From NCBI RefSeq assembly GCF_002803085.1, contig NZ_NNBJ01000023.1, positions 1 through 64,000 of the forward strand: DNA of 64,000 nucleotides, read 5' to 3'. Below are positions 44,497 to 53,176 of the stretch, piece by piece. Both the position numbers and the translations under genes were made by a program. A model generated the notes under the pieces. The model saw only the letters and a program-made list of their open reading frames with translations, searched no databases and was not told where the DNA came from. This stretch comes from Streptomyces sp. CB01201. Its GTDB lineage: Bacteria; Actinomycetota; Actinomycetes; Streptomycetales; Streptomycetaceae. Each line of letters begins with the position of its first letter. Within the stretch, counting starts at the first letter, position 1.

Positions 44497-46335
44497 ATGT
44501 TCACGACCCGCCCCACCCTTCAGGGAACCTTCGGCATGGTGTCCTCCACGCACTGGCTGGCATCCCAGTCCGCCATGGCCGTCCTGGAGGACGGTGGCAA
44601 CGCGTTCGACGCCGCCGTCGCCGCCGGTTTCGTCCTGCATGTGGTCGAGCCGCACCTCAATGGTCCGGCGGGAGAGGTTCCGATTCTGCTGGCCCCGGCG
44701 GACGGTGAGGTCAAGGTGCTGTGCGGGCAGGGGGTCGCTCCGGCCGGGGCCACGATCGAGCACTACAAGGGACTCGGCCTGGACCTGGTACCGGGTACGG
44801 GCCCCCTGGCGGCCGCGGTGCCGGGCGCCTTCGACGCGTGGATGCTGCTGTTGCGCGACTACGGCAGCAAACCGCTCGCCGACGTGCTGAAGTACGCCAT
44901 CGGCTATGCGGAGCACGGGCACGCGCCGGTCGAGCGCGTGGGCGAGACGGTGGCGACGGTCCGGGCCCAGTTCGAGACGGAGTGGCGTTCCTCCGCGGCG
45001 ATATACCTGCCGGACGGCAGGCCGCCCCGGCCTGGCGAGTTGTTCCGCAACCCAGTACTCGCGGCGACCTGGAAGCGTCTGGTGACCGAAGCTGCCGGTG
45101 CGGGGGACAGGGTTGCGCAGATCGAGAGGGCTCGGGAGATCTGGCGATCCGGCTTCATCGCCCAGGCACTCGTGCGCCAGGCTCAGCAGCCCACCATGGA
45201 CACCAGCGGAGAGCACCACACCGGAACCCTCACGGCCGCGGATCTGGCGGACTGGTCCGCGACGTACGAGGCTCCGGCGGTCCACGACTGGCAAGGATGG
45301 ACCGTCTGCAAGCCCGGCCTGTGGAGTCAAGGACCTGCGCTGCTCCAGCAACTCGCGCTCCTGCCCACGCAGTTGCCCACTCTCGGCTCGGCCGAGTACA
45401 CCCACGTCCTCATCGAGGGATGCAAGCTCGCCATGGCCGACCGCGAGGCCTGGTATGGAGATGCGGCCGACGTGTCCCTGGAGGACCTGCTGGCACCCGC
45501 GTACAACGAACAGCGGCGGTCGCTGATCGGCCCCGAGGCGTCCTACGCACTGCGGCCCGGCAGTCCCGGCGGGCGGACACCGCGGCTGAGCAGGCACCTG
45601 CGCGAGGCCGGGGTCGCCTCGTCGGGCCACAACCTCCTCGGAGCGGGGGAACCCACGGTCGCCGGTGGTCCGTTGGGCCACGGCTCGGGCACCGGCTCCG
45701 GGGAGCCGACCGTGGCGCAGGACGGTGCCACGGTTGGCGATACCTGCCACCTCGATGTCGTGGACCGATGGGGCAACATGATTGCGGCCACGCCCAGCGG
45801 GGGCTGGCTCCAATCCAACCCCGTCGTTCCCGAACTGGGCTTTCCACTCGGTACGAGGCTCCAGATGGCCTGGCTGGACCGGGGACTCCCGAACTCGCTC
45901 ACCCCCGGCCGCCGTCCGCGCACCACTCTCAGCCCGACCGTAGCCTTGCGCGACGGAGTGCCCACGCTGGCCTTCGGCACTCCGGGAGGCGATCAACAGG
46001 ACCAGTGGCAGCTGCACTTCTTCCTCGCGGTCGCGCTGCGTGGCGAGGTCAGGGGCGGCCTCGACCTCCAGGGTGCCGTGGACGCGCCGAACTGGCACAA
46101 CGAGAGTTTTCCGAGTTCCTTCTTTCCCCGCGGCATGCGCCCCGGGCTGGTCGCCGCCGAGTCACGGATGAAGCCGGAGGTGGTGGAGGAGCTGCGCCGA
46201 CGAGGCCACGACGTGCTGGTGGGGGAGCCCTGGTCGGAGGGCAGGCTGTGCGCGGTCGCTCGCGATGTGCGTACGGGAGTCCTGTCGGCGGCCGCGAATC
46301 CGCGGGGGATGCAGGGGTACGCGGTCGGCCGTTGA
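44497..46335 (+). CDS. Gamma-glutamyltransferase family protein
   Basis: A 612-residue Ntn-hydrolase of the GGT family, which self-cleaves to a heterodimer. GMVSSTHWLASQSAMAVLEDGGNAFDAAVAAGFVLHVVEPHLNGPAGEV is the N-terminal block, and the catalytic Thr begins TCHLDVVDRWGNMIAATPS (canonical TTHxSVVD). PSSFFPRGMRPG occurs near the end. No signal peptide is seen, so it may be cytoplasmic; many actinobacterial GGT-like proteins act on unknown gamma-glutamyl or amide substrates. Start 44497 follows GAGAGGTGGCACCGC. A divergent GNAT gene lies upstream. Confidence 0.88.
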   Translation: MFTTRPTLQGTFGMVSSTHWLASQSAMAVLEDGGNAFDAAVAAGFVLHVVEPHLNGPAGEVPILLAPADGEVKVLCGQGVAPAGATIEHYKGLGLDLVPGTGPLAAAVPGAFDAWMLLLRDYGSKPLADVLKYAIGYAEHGHAPVERVGETVATVRAQFETEWRSSAAIYLPDGRPPRPGELFRNPVLAATWKRLVTEAAGAGDRVAQIERAREIWRSGFIAQALVRQAQQPTMDTSGEHHTGTLTAADLADWSATYEAPAVHDWQGWTVCKPGLWSQGPALLQQLALLPTQLPTLGSAEYTHVLIEGCKLAMADREAWYGDAADVSLEDLLAPAYNEQRRSLIGPEASYALRPGSPGGRTPRLSRHLREAGVASSGHNLLGAGEPTVAGGPLGHGSGTGSGEPTVAQDGATVGDTCHLDVVDRWGNMIAATPSGGWLQSNPVVPELGFPLGTRLQMAWLDRGLPNSLTPGRRPRTTLSPTVALRDGVPTLAFGTPGGDQQDQWQLHFFLAVALRGEVRGGLDLQGAVDAPNWHNESFPSSFFPRGMRPGLVAAESRMKPEVVEELRRRGHDVLVGEPWSEGRLCAVARDVRTGVLSAAANPRGMQGYAVGR

Positions 46336-46417
46336 GCGGTTACAGCGGTTACAGCTGTTCAGCGGGTGGGGCGGGCAGGCCAGGGGGACTGCCCGCCGGT
46401 GATCCGGGCGAAGGGCG

Positions 46418-47062
46418 CTAGCGGATGCCGAGGACCGCCAGGCATTCCTCGACGCCGGTCAGTTCGATGTCGTCCCGTCGGACGCGTGACCAGTCGTCCC
46501 GGGTGAGGCGCCACTGCTGGATCCGTGCCGGCTCGCCGCGGCGGGTGTCCCAGTCCGTGCCGTTGGGCTGGTAACCCAGGCCACGGGAAACGCGGTTGGA
46601 GGCTTCGTTGTCGGTGAAGGCGTCGCTGCCGGCCTCGCGTGCGGACAGTCCGGCGAAAGCCAGGTGCAGGATGGCCGCCCGCATTTCCTTGCCGAGCCCG
46701 CGTCCACGGCTGCCCGGGGCCAGCCACGAGAAGCTGGACACCGTGCCGAAGCGTGTGAAGTTCGTGCCGATGAGATCCTGCATTCCGACCGGTTCACCGT
46801 CAACGAGTACGGCGAAGTACAGCCGCCACGAATCCTGGCTCACCCGGCCGCGACCCGCCCAGATGGAGCGCAGCCATTGCCATTCGCGCTCGGGGCTGTC
46901 CGCGTAGAACGAGATCGGATCGTCGAACGGCCACGGCTCGGCGTCGGCCACCCCGGCCCGTACGAGCGGCACGAGCCGTTCCAGCAACTCGTCGGACGCA
47001 CCGGCCAACGTCAGGCGCGGTGTGCGGACTTCGACGTTCAGCGGGGGATAAGTGTGAGGCAC
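46418..47062 (-). CDS. GNAT acetyltransferase
   Basis: A 214-residue Acetyltransf_3-type protein: VRTPRLTLAGASDELLERLVPLVRAGVAD, VGMQDLIGTNFTRFGTVSSFSWLAPGSRGRGLGKEMRAAILHLAFAGLSA with the acetyl-CoA loop SRGRGLGKE, and TDNEASNRVSRGLGYQPNGTDW. Complete and typical in length. Substrate unknown; some members with this pattern act on aminoglycosides or puromycin-like amines, but nothing here decides. Confidence 0.87.
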   Translation of the reverse strand: MPHTYPPLNVEVRTPRLTLAGASDELLERLVPLVRAGVADAEPWPFDDPISFYADSPEREWQWLRSIWAGRGRVSQDSWRLYFAVLVDGEPVGMQDLIGTNFTRFGTVSSFSWLAPGSRGRGLGKEMRAAILHLAFAGLSAREAGSDAFTDNEASNRVSRGLGYQPNGTDWDTRRGEPARIQQWRLTRDDWSRVRRDDIELTGVEECLAVLGIR

Positions 47063-47141
47063 GCCGGGACCCTAGCCAGTCGGTCCCGCGCGCCGCATCC
47101 CGTTTTCCGCGAGGCCGGCCTTCTCAGGGGCCCGGCGCCGC

Positions 47142-47165
47142 TATATGCCGGTCAATGACATATGG
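47142..47165. promoter_or_regulatory. ATATG-N11-CATAT palindrome at the PadR promoter
   Basis: ATATG and CATAT form inverted half-sites around an 11-base centre and resemble the ATGT-N8-ACAT type of PadR operator. TATATG (47142-47147) also looks like a -10 hexamer, so transcription would begin near 47155, at or next to an in-frame ATG. Confidence 0.55.
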
Positions 47166-47172
47166 TGGTGCC

Positions 47173-47508
47173 ATGACTGACCGGGCAATGCAGGAACCGA
47201 CCCTGCTCCTTCTCACCGCGCTCGCGGACGAGCCACGTCACGGCTACGCGATCGCGCGTGAGGTGGAGGTGATCTCGGGCGGCCGGGTGAAGCTGCGGAC
47301 CGGCACCCTGTACGGGGCGTTGGAGCGGCTGTTGCAACAGGGGCTGATCGAGGTGCACAGCGAGGAGGTCGTCGACAGTCGGCTGCGGCGTACCTACACG
47401 TTGACCTCGCCGGGGCGCACCGTACTCGCAGGCGAGGCGGAGCGGATCGCGGCCACGGCGCGTGAGGCGACCCGGCGCCTGGGAGTCGGCAAGGCGGCCA
47501 CCGCGTGA
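47173..47508 (+). CDS. PadR-family transcriptional regulator
   Basis: A 111-residue winged-helix protein: TLLLLTALADEPRHGYAIAREVEVISGGRVKLRTGTLYGALERLLQQGLIEVHSEEVVDSRLRRTYTLTSPGRTVL is the full PadR pattern with the HGY and GTLYGAL motifs. An in-frame ATG at 47155 would make a leaderless start and adds six residues. It overlaps the next gene by GTGA, the common PadR-membrane-protein coupling, so it probably regulates that gene and itself. Confidence 0.87.
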   Translation: MTDRAMQEPTLLLLTALADEPRHGYAIAREVEVISGGRVKLRTGTLYGALERLLQQGLIEVHSEEVVDSRLRRTYTLTSPGRTVLAGEAERIAATAREATRRLGVGKAATA

Positions 47509-48407
47509 ACCCGGTCCTGCTGCGCCTGTATCCCGCCGGCTTCCGCCGTGCCTTCGGCGACGAGATAGCCGAGTCCTACCGGGAGGCGACCGCGGGGGCG
47601 GGGTCACGCGCCCGCCTCCGTGAAGCCGCCGACGTCGTCGCGCACGCCCTGCGGCTGCGCCTCGGCATCGGCTCCGCGCACTCCGCCGGACGGCTCCTGG
47701 CCACCGCGGCGCCCTTCAGCCTGGCCGCGACGGCCGCATACGCCGCCTTCAACCTCGTCGGAAGCGCGGGCGACTGGTACGTCATGCGCACCGCGGGGGC
47801 CGCGGGTGACGCCGGGGCGCTGACGACGCTCATGAACGCCGGCTATCTGCTGACCCTGATCGGCGCGGTGGTCGCACTCACCGGGCGTCATGTCCCCGGA
47901 GTGCTGGCCGCGATCGTCGGGGCGGTCGGCAGTTCGGTGAGTTTCCTCTACCCGGTCTGGCTCACTCCGCCCGACTTGAGGTGGGAACTCGTGGGTTTCC
48001 TGCTCGCGCCGGTCCTGATCGCCGCCCTTCCGCTGGCCTGCCCGCCCGACCTTCGTCCGGCCCGGCGCGTGCGCGGGGCGCTGGGCGTGCTCGTGCTCGC
48101 GGTGTGGGCAGTCCTCCTGGTGGCTGCCCTCGTCGTGATCGATCCGCTCGGCATCGGCCTGCTCATTCCCTGGCGTTTCGGCGTCCCCGTGGTCGCGGCC
48201 CTGGCCCTGGTGGGCCGTCGAGCTTTTACCGGCATCCGTACCACAGGCCAACTCGCCGTCGCGGCAGTCCCGTTCATCGTGACCATGTACTTCTCGGGCT
48301 GGGTGCAAAGCGACGAGATCTACACCGTCATCGGCGCGCTCGCGGCCACTGCCGTGGTCCTGCGAGTGCGTCGCCGCAGCGCCCCCGACCGGATCAACCC
48401 CGCCTGA
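47505..48407 (+). CDS. Membrane protein coupled to PadR regulator
   Basis: A 300-residue protein opening MNPVLLRLYPAGFRRAFGDEIAESYREAT, the LYPxxFRxxFGxE motif of proteins encoded after PadR genes. It then has about seven hydrophobic segments, for example TLMNAGYLLTLIGAVVAL and VLVLAVWAVLLVAALVVID. The GTG start overlaps the PadR stop. Function unknown; family context suggests a partner in membrane stress sensing or export. Confidence 0.82.
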   Translation: MNPVLLRLYPAGFRRAFGDEIAESYREATAGAGSRARLREAADVVAHALRLRLGIGSAHSAGRLLATAAPFSLAATAAYAAFNLVGSAGDWYVMRTAGAAGDAGALTTLMNAGYLLTLIGAVVALTGRHVPGVLAAIVGAVGSSVSFLYPVWLTPPDLRWELVGFLLAPVLIAALPLACPPDLRPARRVRGALGVLVLAVWAVLLVAALVVIDPLGIGLLIPWRFGVPVVAALALVGRRAFTGIRTTGQLAVAAVPFIVTMYFSGWVQSDEIYTVIGALAATAVVLRVRRRSAPDRINPA

Positions 48408-48674
48408 TCCACGGCCTGTTGTCGCCCGACGGCCGACTGCCGATCACAGGACCTCGGCCCGCGAAGCGGGTCCTGAAGCTCGGCGTGCGAGGGATCGGGC
48501 CACGCGGCTGACCAGTCGACCGGCGCCAGTGATTCGGCTCGTGGGCGTGGCCGCCCGCACCCCTCATGCCACTTCTTCGGCCGCCTCTTTCCCCGGCGGT
48601 CCGAAGCGGCATGCCCATCTTCCCTCCGCATCAGCGGCCGGAGCTCGTCCGGCCGCCCCACCACAGGAGTTCCG

Positions 48675-49871
48675 ATGCCCGCGTCCGTGACCGCGTCCGT
48701 GCCCGCTGCCGAACTGGGCGCGGCCGCCCGTTCGAGCCGCCTACGCCGGGCAGCGGGGCCGCGCACGTCCCGGGCGCCGAGCGGGGCAGGACGACTGGCC
48801 GCCGTCGATGGACTGCGGCTGTTCGCCGCGGCCGGCGTTGCGGCCTACCACTACCTGGGCACCCCCACTCCCCGCTTCTGGGGCGAGACCTACGACCTGC
48901 CACAGGCTGCGCCCCTGCTGCATGCGATCAGTGGCTACGGCTGGCTCGGTGTCGAGGCGTTCTTCCTCATCAGCGGCTTCGTCATCTGTATGAGCTGCTG
49001 GGGCCGCACTCCGGCGCAGTTCGCCGTGTCACGCATCGCCCGCCTCTTCCCGCTGTACTGGGCCGTCGTGCTGATCATCGTCGTGATGGGCACCGTCACC
49101 GTGCTCGTCGGACAACGGTCGGGCGCACCCACGGATCTGCGCACCACGCTCGGCAACCTCACGATGATTCCGCAGCCGCTGGGCGTGGACTTCACCGCGG
49201 GGGTCGCGTGGACGCTGTGGGTGGAGGCCCGCTTCTACCTGCTCATGGGCGCGCTGCTGCTGATCGGCCTGACCTACCGACGCGTCGTGGCCTTCGGGCT
49301 CCTCTGGCTGGTGCTGGCGTCCGTCGGCCGTGAACTGCACTCCACCGTCGTGGACGAGTTCCTGCTGAGCCAGTACGCGGGGCTGTTCGTGGCCGGGATC
49401 GCGCTCTACCTGATGCACCGCTTCGGCCACAACCTGCTCCTGTGGTTGCTGCTGGGCTTCGCCTGGTGCTACACCCTGACCGTCCTTGAGGACCGCGTAG
49501 CCACCCACTCCACTTCCAACTGGGGGCTGAGCGCGACCGTCCTCACCGGCTTCCTCGTACTCCTCGCCCTGGCCTGCGGCCCGCTGCGCCACCTCCAATG
49601 GAGGGGCCTCGTCCACGCCGGCGCCCTGACCTACCCCTTCTATCTGGTGCACCAGAGCCTCGGCATACCCGCCACCCGGGGCGTCCTCAAATCCGTGCCG
49701 GGACTCGGGCTGCTCCCCTCGATCGCCGTCGGCCTCAGCTTCTCCCTCCTCCTGGCCGCCCTCCTGAACCATCAGGTCGACCGGAGATTCGGCCGTGCCT
49801 TCCGGCGCCACCTGACCGCCGCCCTCGACCCCGCCCCCGTGGCTCCCGACCGGCCGAGCCGAGGGGCCTAG
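48675..49871 (+). CDS. Acyltransferase-3 family membrane protein
   Basis: A 398-residue integral membrane acyltransferase: RLAAVDGLRLFAAAGVAAYHYLG is the N-terminal signature with the catalytic-type His, SGYGWLGVEAFFLISGFVICMS follows, and then RIARLFPLYWAVVLIIV and about eight more segments. AT-3 proteins O-acylate exported sugars, peptidoglycan or secondary metabolites. The Arg-rich N-terminus is cytoplasmic. It stands alone between a membrane-protein gene and a convergent phosphoesterase gene, so the substrate cannot be inferred. Confidence 0.88.
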   Translation: MPASVTASVPAAELGAAARSSRLRRAAGPRTSRAPSGAGRLAAVDGLRLFAAAGVAAYHYLGTPTPRFWGETYDLPQAAPLLHAISGYGWLGVEAFFLISGFVICMSCWGRTPAQFAVSRIARLFPLYWAVVLIIVVMGTVTVLVGQRSGAPTDLRTTLGNLTMIPQPLGVDFTAGVAWTLWVEARFYLLMGALLLIGLTYRRVVAFGLLWLVLASVGRELHSTVVDEFLLSQYAGLFVAGIALYLMHRFGHNLLLWLLLGFAWCYTLTVLEDRVATHSTSNWGLSATVLTGFLVLLALACGPLRHLQWRGLVHAGALTYPFYLVHQSLGIPATRGVLKSVPGLGLLPSIAVGLSFSLLLAALLNHQVDRRFGRAFRRHLTAALDPAPVAPDRPSRGA

Positions 49872-49879
49872 CCGTGTCC

Positions 49880-51100
49880 TTAAGACGAGGGGGCCGCTTG
49901 CGGGGAGCGGAGTACGAGCAGGGTGATCTCGCTGGGGGCGAAGACACGGAAGGGCGGGCCCCAGAAGCCGGTGCCGCGGCTGGTGTAGAGGAGGGTGCGG
50001 GCACCATGGCGGCTGAGGCCGGCCAGGGCGGGCTGGTCGATGCGGACCAGATGGTGGAAGGGCCAGATCTGGCCGCCGTGCGTGTGGCCCGAGAGCTGGA
50101 GGTCGACCCCGCCGGCCGCCGCCCGGTCGACGAACTTGGGCTGATGGGCCAGAAGCAGGACGGGGTGATCGGGGTCGGCGCCGTGCAGGGCTCCGGCGAG
50201 GTGGGCGCGGTGGCCGGCCAGGCCGGAGGACTCGGCGGTGACGTCGTCCACCCCGGCCACCACAAGGGTGTCGCCGCCGCGTTCGAGCAGCAGATGGCGG
50301 TTGCGCAGCGGCTCCCAGCCCAGCTCGTCCATCAGGTCGACCCAGCCCTGGGCCTCCCCGTAGTACTCGTGGTTGCCGGTGACGTAGACCCGGGCGCGCG
50401 TCGCCCGCACGGTGGCGAGTGGGGCGGCCTGGGCGCGGCGGCGCTCGGCCGTACCGTCCGCGATGTCTCCGGTGTGGCAGACCAGGTCGGCGTCCAGCGT
50501 GTTGACCGTCTCGCAGACCCGCGCCGACCACCGGGCACGGTCGAGTGGGCCGTAGTGGGTGTCGGTGATGAGGGCGACCCGCGTGCCGTCCAACCCGGCT
50601 CCCAGGCGCGGCAGTTGTACGTCGAGGCTGCGTACCCGGGGGACACGGCGGGCCTCGGCGTACCCCCAGGCGAGCAGCACGGCGGCGGTGCCGAGGACCG
50701 CCCAGGTGACGCTCCGGGCACGGTCCTGGCCGTCGCCGACACCGGCCACGGTCAGGGCGAGCCGCAGCAGGATGCCGAGCAGGACCGACCAGGTGAACAG
50801 GACCCAGATGGCGCCCAGCAGGGTGTCCCCGACGATCGCCGCCCAGTCCTGCTGCCGCCGGCCGTGACCGCGGATCATCGCGAGCGGCATGCCGACCAGG
50901 CCGAGGGCGAACAGGGCGGTTCCGGCCAGAGTGACGGGCAGCGGCCACTGCTGACCGGCGTACAGCAGCACCCAGCAGGGCACGGTCCAGAGGAGGATGG
51001 GGGCGATCAGGGGCAGCCAGCGCATCACGCGGCGCAGCCGGCTCGGCTTGGGTTCGTCCGCCGCGCTGTCCGCGGATCGGGTGTTGCTGGTGTCGGTCAC
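49880..51100 (-). CDS. Membrane-anchored metallophosphoesterase (YkuE/YaeI-like)
   Basis: A 406-residue protein. Four hydrophobic segments lie in the first 165 residues. The calcineurin-like domain follows with metal-site motifs VALITDTHYG, LVCHTGDIADG, VYVTGNHEYY, LLLAHQPKF and LQLSGHTHGGQ. It fits the YkuE/YaeI group that acts on lipid or UDP-linked phosphates at the membrane. The active domain would be on the outer or cytoplasmic face depending on segment number. It converges with the acyltransferase gene, ending 9 bases from it. Confidence 0.9.
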   Translation of the reverse strand: MTDTSNTRSADSAADEPKPSRLRRVMRWLPLIAPILLWTVPCWVLLYAGQQWPLPVTLAGTALFALGLVGMPLAMIRGHGRRQQDWAAIVGDTLLGAIWVLFTWSVLLGILLRLALTVAGVGDGQDRARSVTWAVLGTAAVLLAWGYAEARRVPRVRSLDVQLPRLGAGLDGTRVALITDTHYGPLDRARWSARVCETVNTLDADLVCHTGDIADGTAERRRAQAAPLATVRATRARVYVTGNHEYYGEAQGWVDLMDELGWEPLRNRHLLLERGGDTLVVAGVDDVTAESSGLAGHRAHLAGALHGADPDHPVLLLAHQPKFVDRAAAGGVDLQLSGHTHGGQIWPFHHLVRIDQPALAGLSRHGARTLLYTSRGTGFWGPPFRVFAPSEITLLVLRSPQAAPSS

Positions 51101-51227
51101 GCTTCCCCTCCTCCATCAACCAGGTCCTCGGTCAACCGGGCTGCCGTTGCGCGCACTGTAACCGGTTGTCCTCGGCCGGCCGGAGGAGCGGTGCTCGTGG
51201 GGTCGCCCACGAGGTGGTCGACGCGTG

Positions 51228-51869
51228 CTATCCGAGGGACGACTCCACGCGGGCGGCGAAGTCCAGCACCGCGCGGGAGCCGAGGGACCAGGCGCGGGCA
51301 GTGGGGCGATGCAGGGTCTGGACGCGTAGGACCGAACCCTCGGGGAGCGGCTCGATCGCCAGCCGGCTTGCCGCCTGCCAGGTGTGGTTCCGGTCGGGGC
51401 CGGCCGTGGCGGGTGTCAGCGCACGGGCGGCATCGAGGAGGGGCGTGTTCCCGTTGAGGCGGCCCGCGACCGCGGGGTCTCCCTCGAAGTGGCCGGGGGC
51501 GCCGCCGCCGGGGACGCTCAGTTCGAGCGGAGAGGGAACCGGTGGGGTCAGCGGCACCGCGTACCAGAGGTGCCCCAGTCCCAGGCTACGGCGGATTCCC
51601 GAGCGGCCGGTCAGGACGGAGGCGCGCAGTTCGAAGGGCCGGGGGGACTGGGCGTCGATGTAGAGGAAGCAGTGGGTCGGCGCGGGCATGCCGCTGAGTC
51701 GTGGGCGCGGCGGGAGCAGGCTTCCGGCCGGTGTGCCGGTGCTCTCGGCCGGCAGGATCGTGCTCAACGGCGTTGCCGTCAGGGCGAGTTCGTCTGCCAG
51801 TGCGGTGGTGATGTCGACGGCGGCCTGCTCGGGGGTGGCGTTCCGGCCGGTCCAGACTGCGGCGGGCAT
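51228..51869 (-). CDS. Hypothetical protein, last gene of the SARP-headed operon
   Basis: A 213-residue soluble protein I do not recognise. It has an alpha-helical start (ATPEQAAVDITTALADELAL), a middle with THCFLYIDAQSPRPFELRASVLTGRSGIRRSLGLGHLWYAVPLTPP and a C-terminal half with TWQAASRLAIEPLPEGSVLRVQTLHRPTARAW. No signal peptide or membrane segment. It lies 20 bp downstream of the small membrane protein gene on the same strand, so they are likely co-transcribed. Confidence 0.6.
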   Translation of the reverse strand: MPAAVWTGRNATPEQAAVDITTALADELALTATPLSTILPAESTGTPAGSLLPPRPRLSGMPAPTHCFLYIDAQSPRPFELRASVLTGRSGIRRSLGLGHLWYAVPLTPPVPSPLELSVPGGGAPGHFEGDPAVAGRLNGNTPLLDAARALTPATAGPDRNHTWQAASRLAIEPLPEGSVLRVQTLHRPTARAWSLGSRAVLDFAARVESSLG

Positions 51870-51889
51870 GGGCGGTCTCCTCCGCTCGG

Positions 51890-52285
51890 TCAGGAGAGGC
51901 CGGCGGCTTCTTGGCGGACCCTGGCCGCCTGCTGGCCTTGGCCTCCGGCGTCCAGCAGTTCGCTCAGCCGCCCGAGGGCCGCCCTGCGTTCCGCCCGGAA
52001 CCGACCCGGCCGGGCCTCGGTGAGCCTGCGCCAGGCGTCGGCGGCTTCCCCGGCTCGGGCCAGCGCTTCCGGAGCCCGCCCGTGGGTGGCCAAGTCGTCG
52101 CGACTGAGGTCGAGTTGCTGGGCCTGCCGGAGCAGAACCTGGGTCGGATCCGCGACGGGAACCGGCGCGGCGGCCTCCTCGCGGGCGACCCTGCGCCTGC
52201 GCACGGTCACGCTGATGTATCCGACCAGGGCGATGAGTGCGCCGGTGATGAGCGCGGAGACGAGCTTGTGCAAGAGATCGTTCAT
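51890..52285 (-). CDS. Small membrane-anchored protein with helical repeat-like tail
   Basis: A 131-residue protein: one N-terminal transmembrane helix (LVSALITGALIALVGYISVTV) followed by RRRR, so the tail is cytoplasmic. The tail is helical, with two TPR-like stretches (LATHGRAPEALARAGEAADAWRRL, AALGRLSELLDAGGQGQQAARVR). It could be an adaptor holding another protein at the membrane. Between a DUF6585-like gene and a hypothetical gene. I do not recognise a named family. Confidence 0.62.
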   Translation of the reverse strand: MNDLLHKLVSALITGALIALVGYISVTVRRRRVAREEAAAPVPVADPTQVLLRQAQQLDLSRDDLATHGRAPEALARAGEAADAWRRLTEARPGRFRAERRAALGRLSELLDAGGQGQQAARVRQEAAGLS

Positions 52286-52447
52286 GGGGGAGACCTGTTC
52301 ACTCGACGTGGAGAGGATGGGCGTCAGTGGATACGCGTCAAGCGCGCTGCGGGTGCGCGACCGGCTGTTCGGCGCCCCGCCCCACTGTGGCGGGGTGTGT
52401 TGAAATGGCGATGAAACCCCGATGCGGGCGGACCCGCCCTGCGGAGG

Positions 52448-53176
52448 TCAGGGGGCGTCCCCGCCGCGGCAGTGTTCGACAAGGGCCCGGAGCACGAAGA
52501 CGTTCGGGATCCTGGACAGCGGCGGGCCGAGTCTGTGCCGACGCCCGTCGACGGTGGCTGTGAGGAACCCCCCGGCCGCGCCCACCCGTTGCACCTGTGA
52601 CCACGGCCACGCCGTGCCCGCGTCCTGGTGTCCGATGTGCTCCGTGGTCAGCCAGACGTCACCGAACCAGACACGCTCGCCCCGGTGGAGCGCGGCCAGG
52701 GCGCCGGGCAGCAGGGCACAGGTGATCGCCCGTTCCGCCACGCGCTCCCAGCCCTGCGGGTCACCTCCGCCCCCGGGGCCGCCGTACAGCACCAGGCGCT
52801 TGCCCGCGACGTCGCTGAGCGTGTGGATGACGGTGGCGCCCGCGAAGGAGGAGCCGCGGCGCCCGGTGCTGTGCTGGAACACCGAGGTGGTGTCGTACCG
52901 GACGACGTGGACACGGCCCTTCACCACCACGGTCATCCCCTGCGCATACAGGTCGAGTCGGGCGCTCGGGCTCGGGCTCGTCGTGGCGGAGGGGCCGTAC
53001 CGGGCTCCGGCCGACAGACGACGGATCGCCAGGTGGCGGCCGATGCGGGTAAGGGGGCGGTACGCGGTCGCGGTGTGGGTGGCCAGCCGTCTGCCGAGGC
53101 GTGCGCGGCCGGCCGCCGCGGAGATCCGTGCCAGGAGCAGCTCTTCGTCGCGGGTACGCGAGGTCGGTCCCGTCAT
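52448..53176 (-). CDS. DUF6585-like protein
   Basis: A 242-residue soluble protein: an Arg-rich N-terminal helix region (RISAAAGRARLGRRLA), then a PH-like beta domain with LDLYAQGMTVVVKGRVHVVRYDTTSVFQ and a second strand set EHIGHQDAGTAWPWSQVQRVGAAGGFLTATVDGRRHRL. This resembles the DUF6585 proteins of Streptomyces, from memory of the pattern. It overlaps the SARP gene end by 4 bases (ATGA), so the two are coupled. Confidence 0.6.
   Translation of the reverse strand: MTGPTSRTRDEELLLARISAAAGRARLGRRLATHTATAYRPLTRIGRHLAIRRLSAGARYGPSATTSPSPSARLDLYAQGMTVVVKGRVHVVRYDTTSVFQHSTGRRGSSFAGATVIHTLSDVAGKRLVLYGGPGGGGDPQGWERVAERAITCALLPGALAALHRGERVWFGDVWLTTEHIGHQDAGTAWPWSQVQRVGAAGGFLTATVDGRRHRLGPPLSRIPNVFVLRALVEHCRGGDAP

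Noticed and set aside
43627..46098. 823-codon open frame on the minus strand
   Set aside because: Covers the gamma-glutamyltransferase gene and the GNAT gene in wrong frames; shadow.
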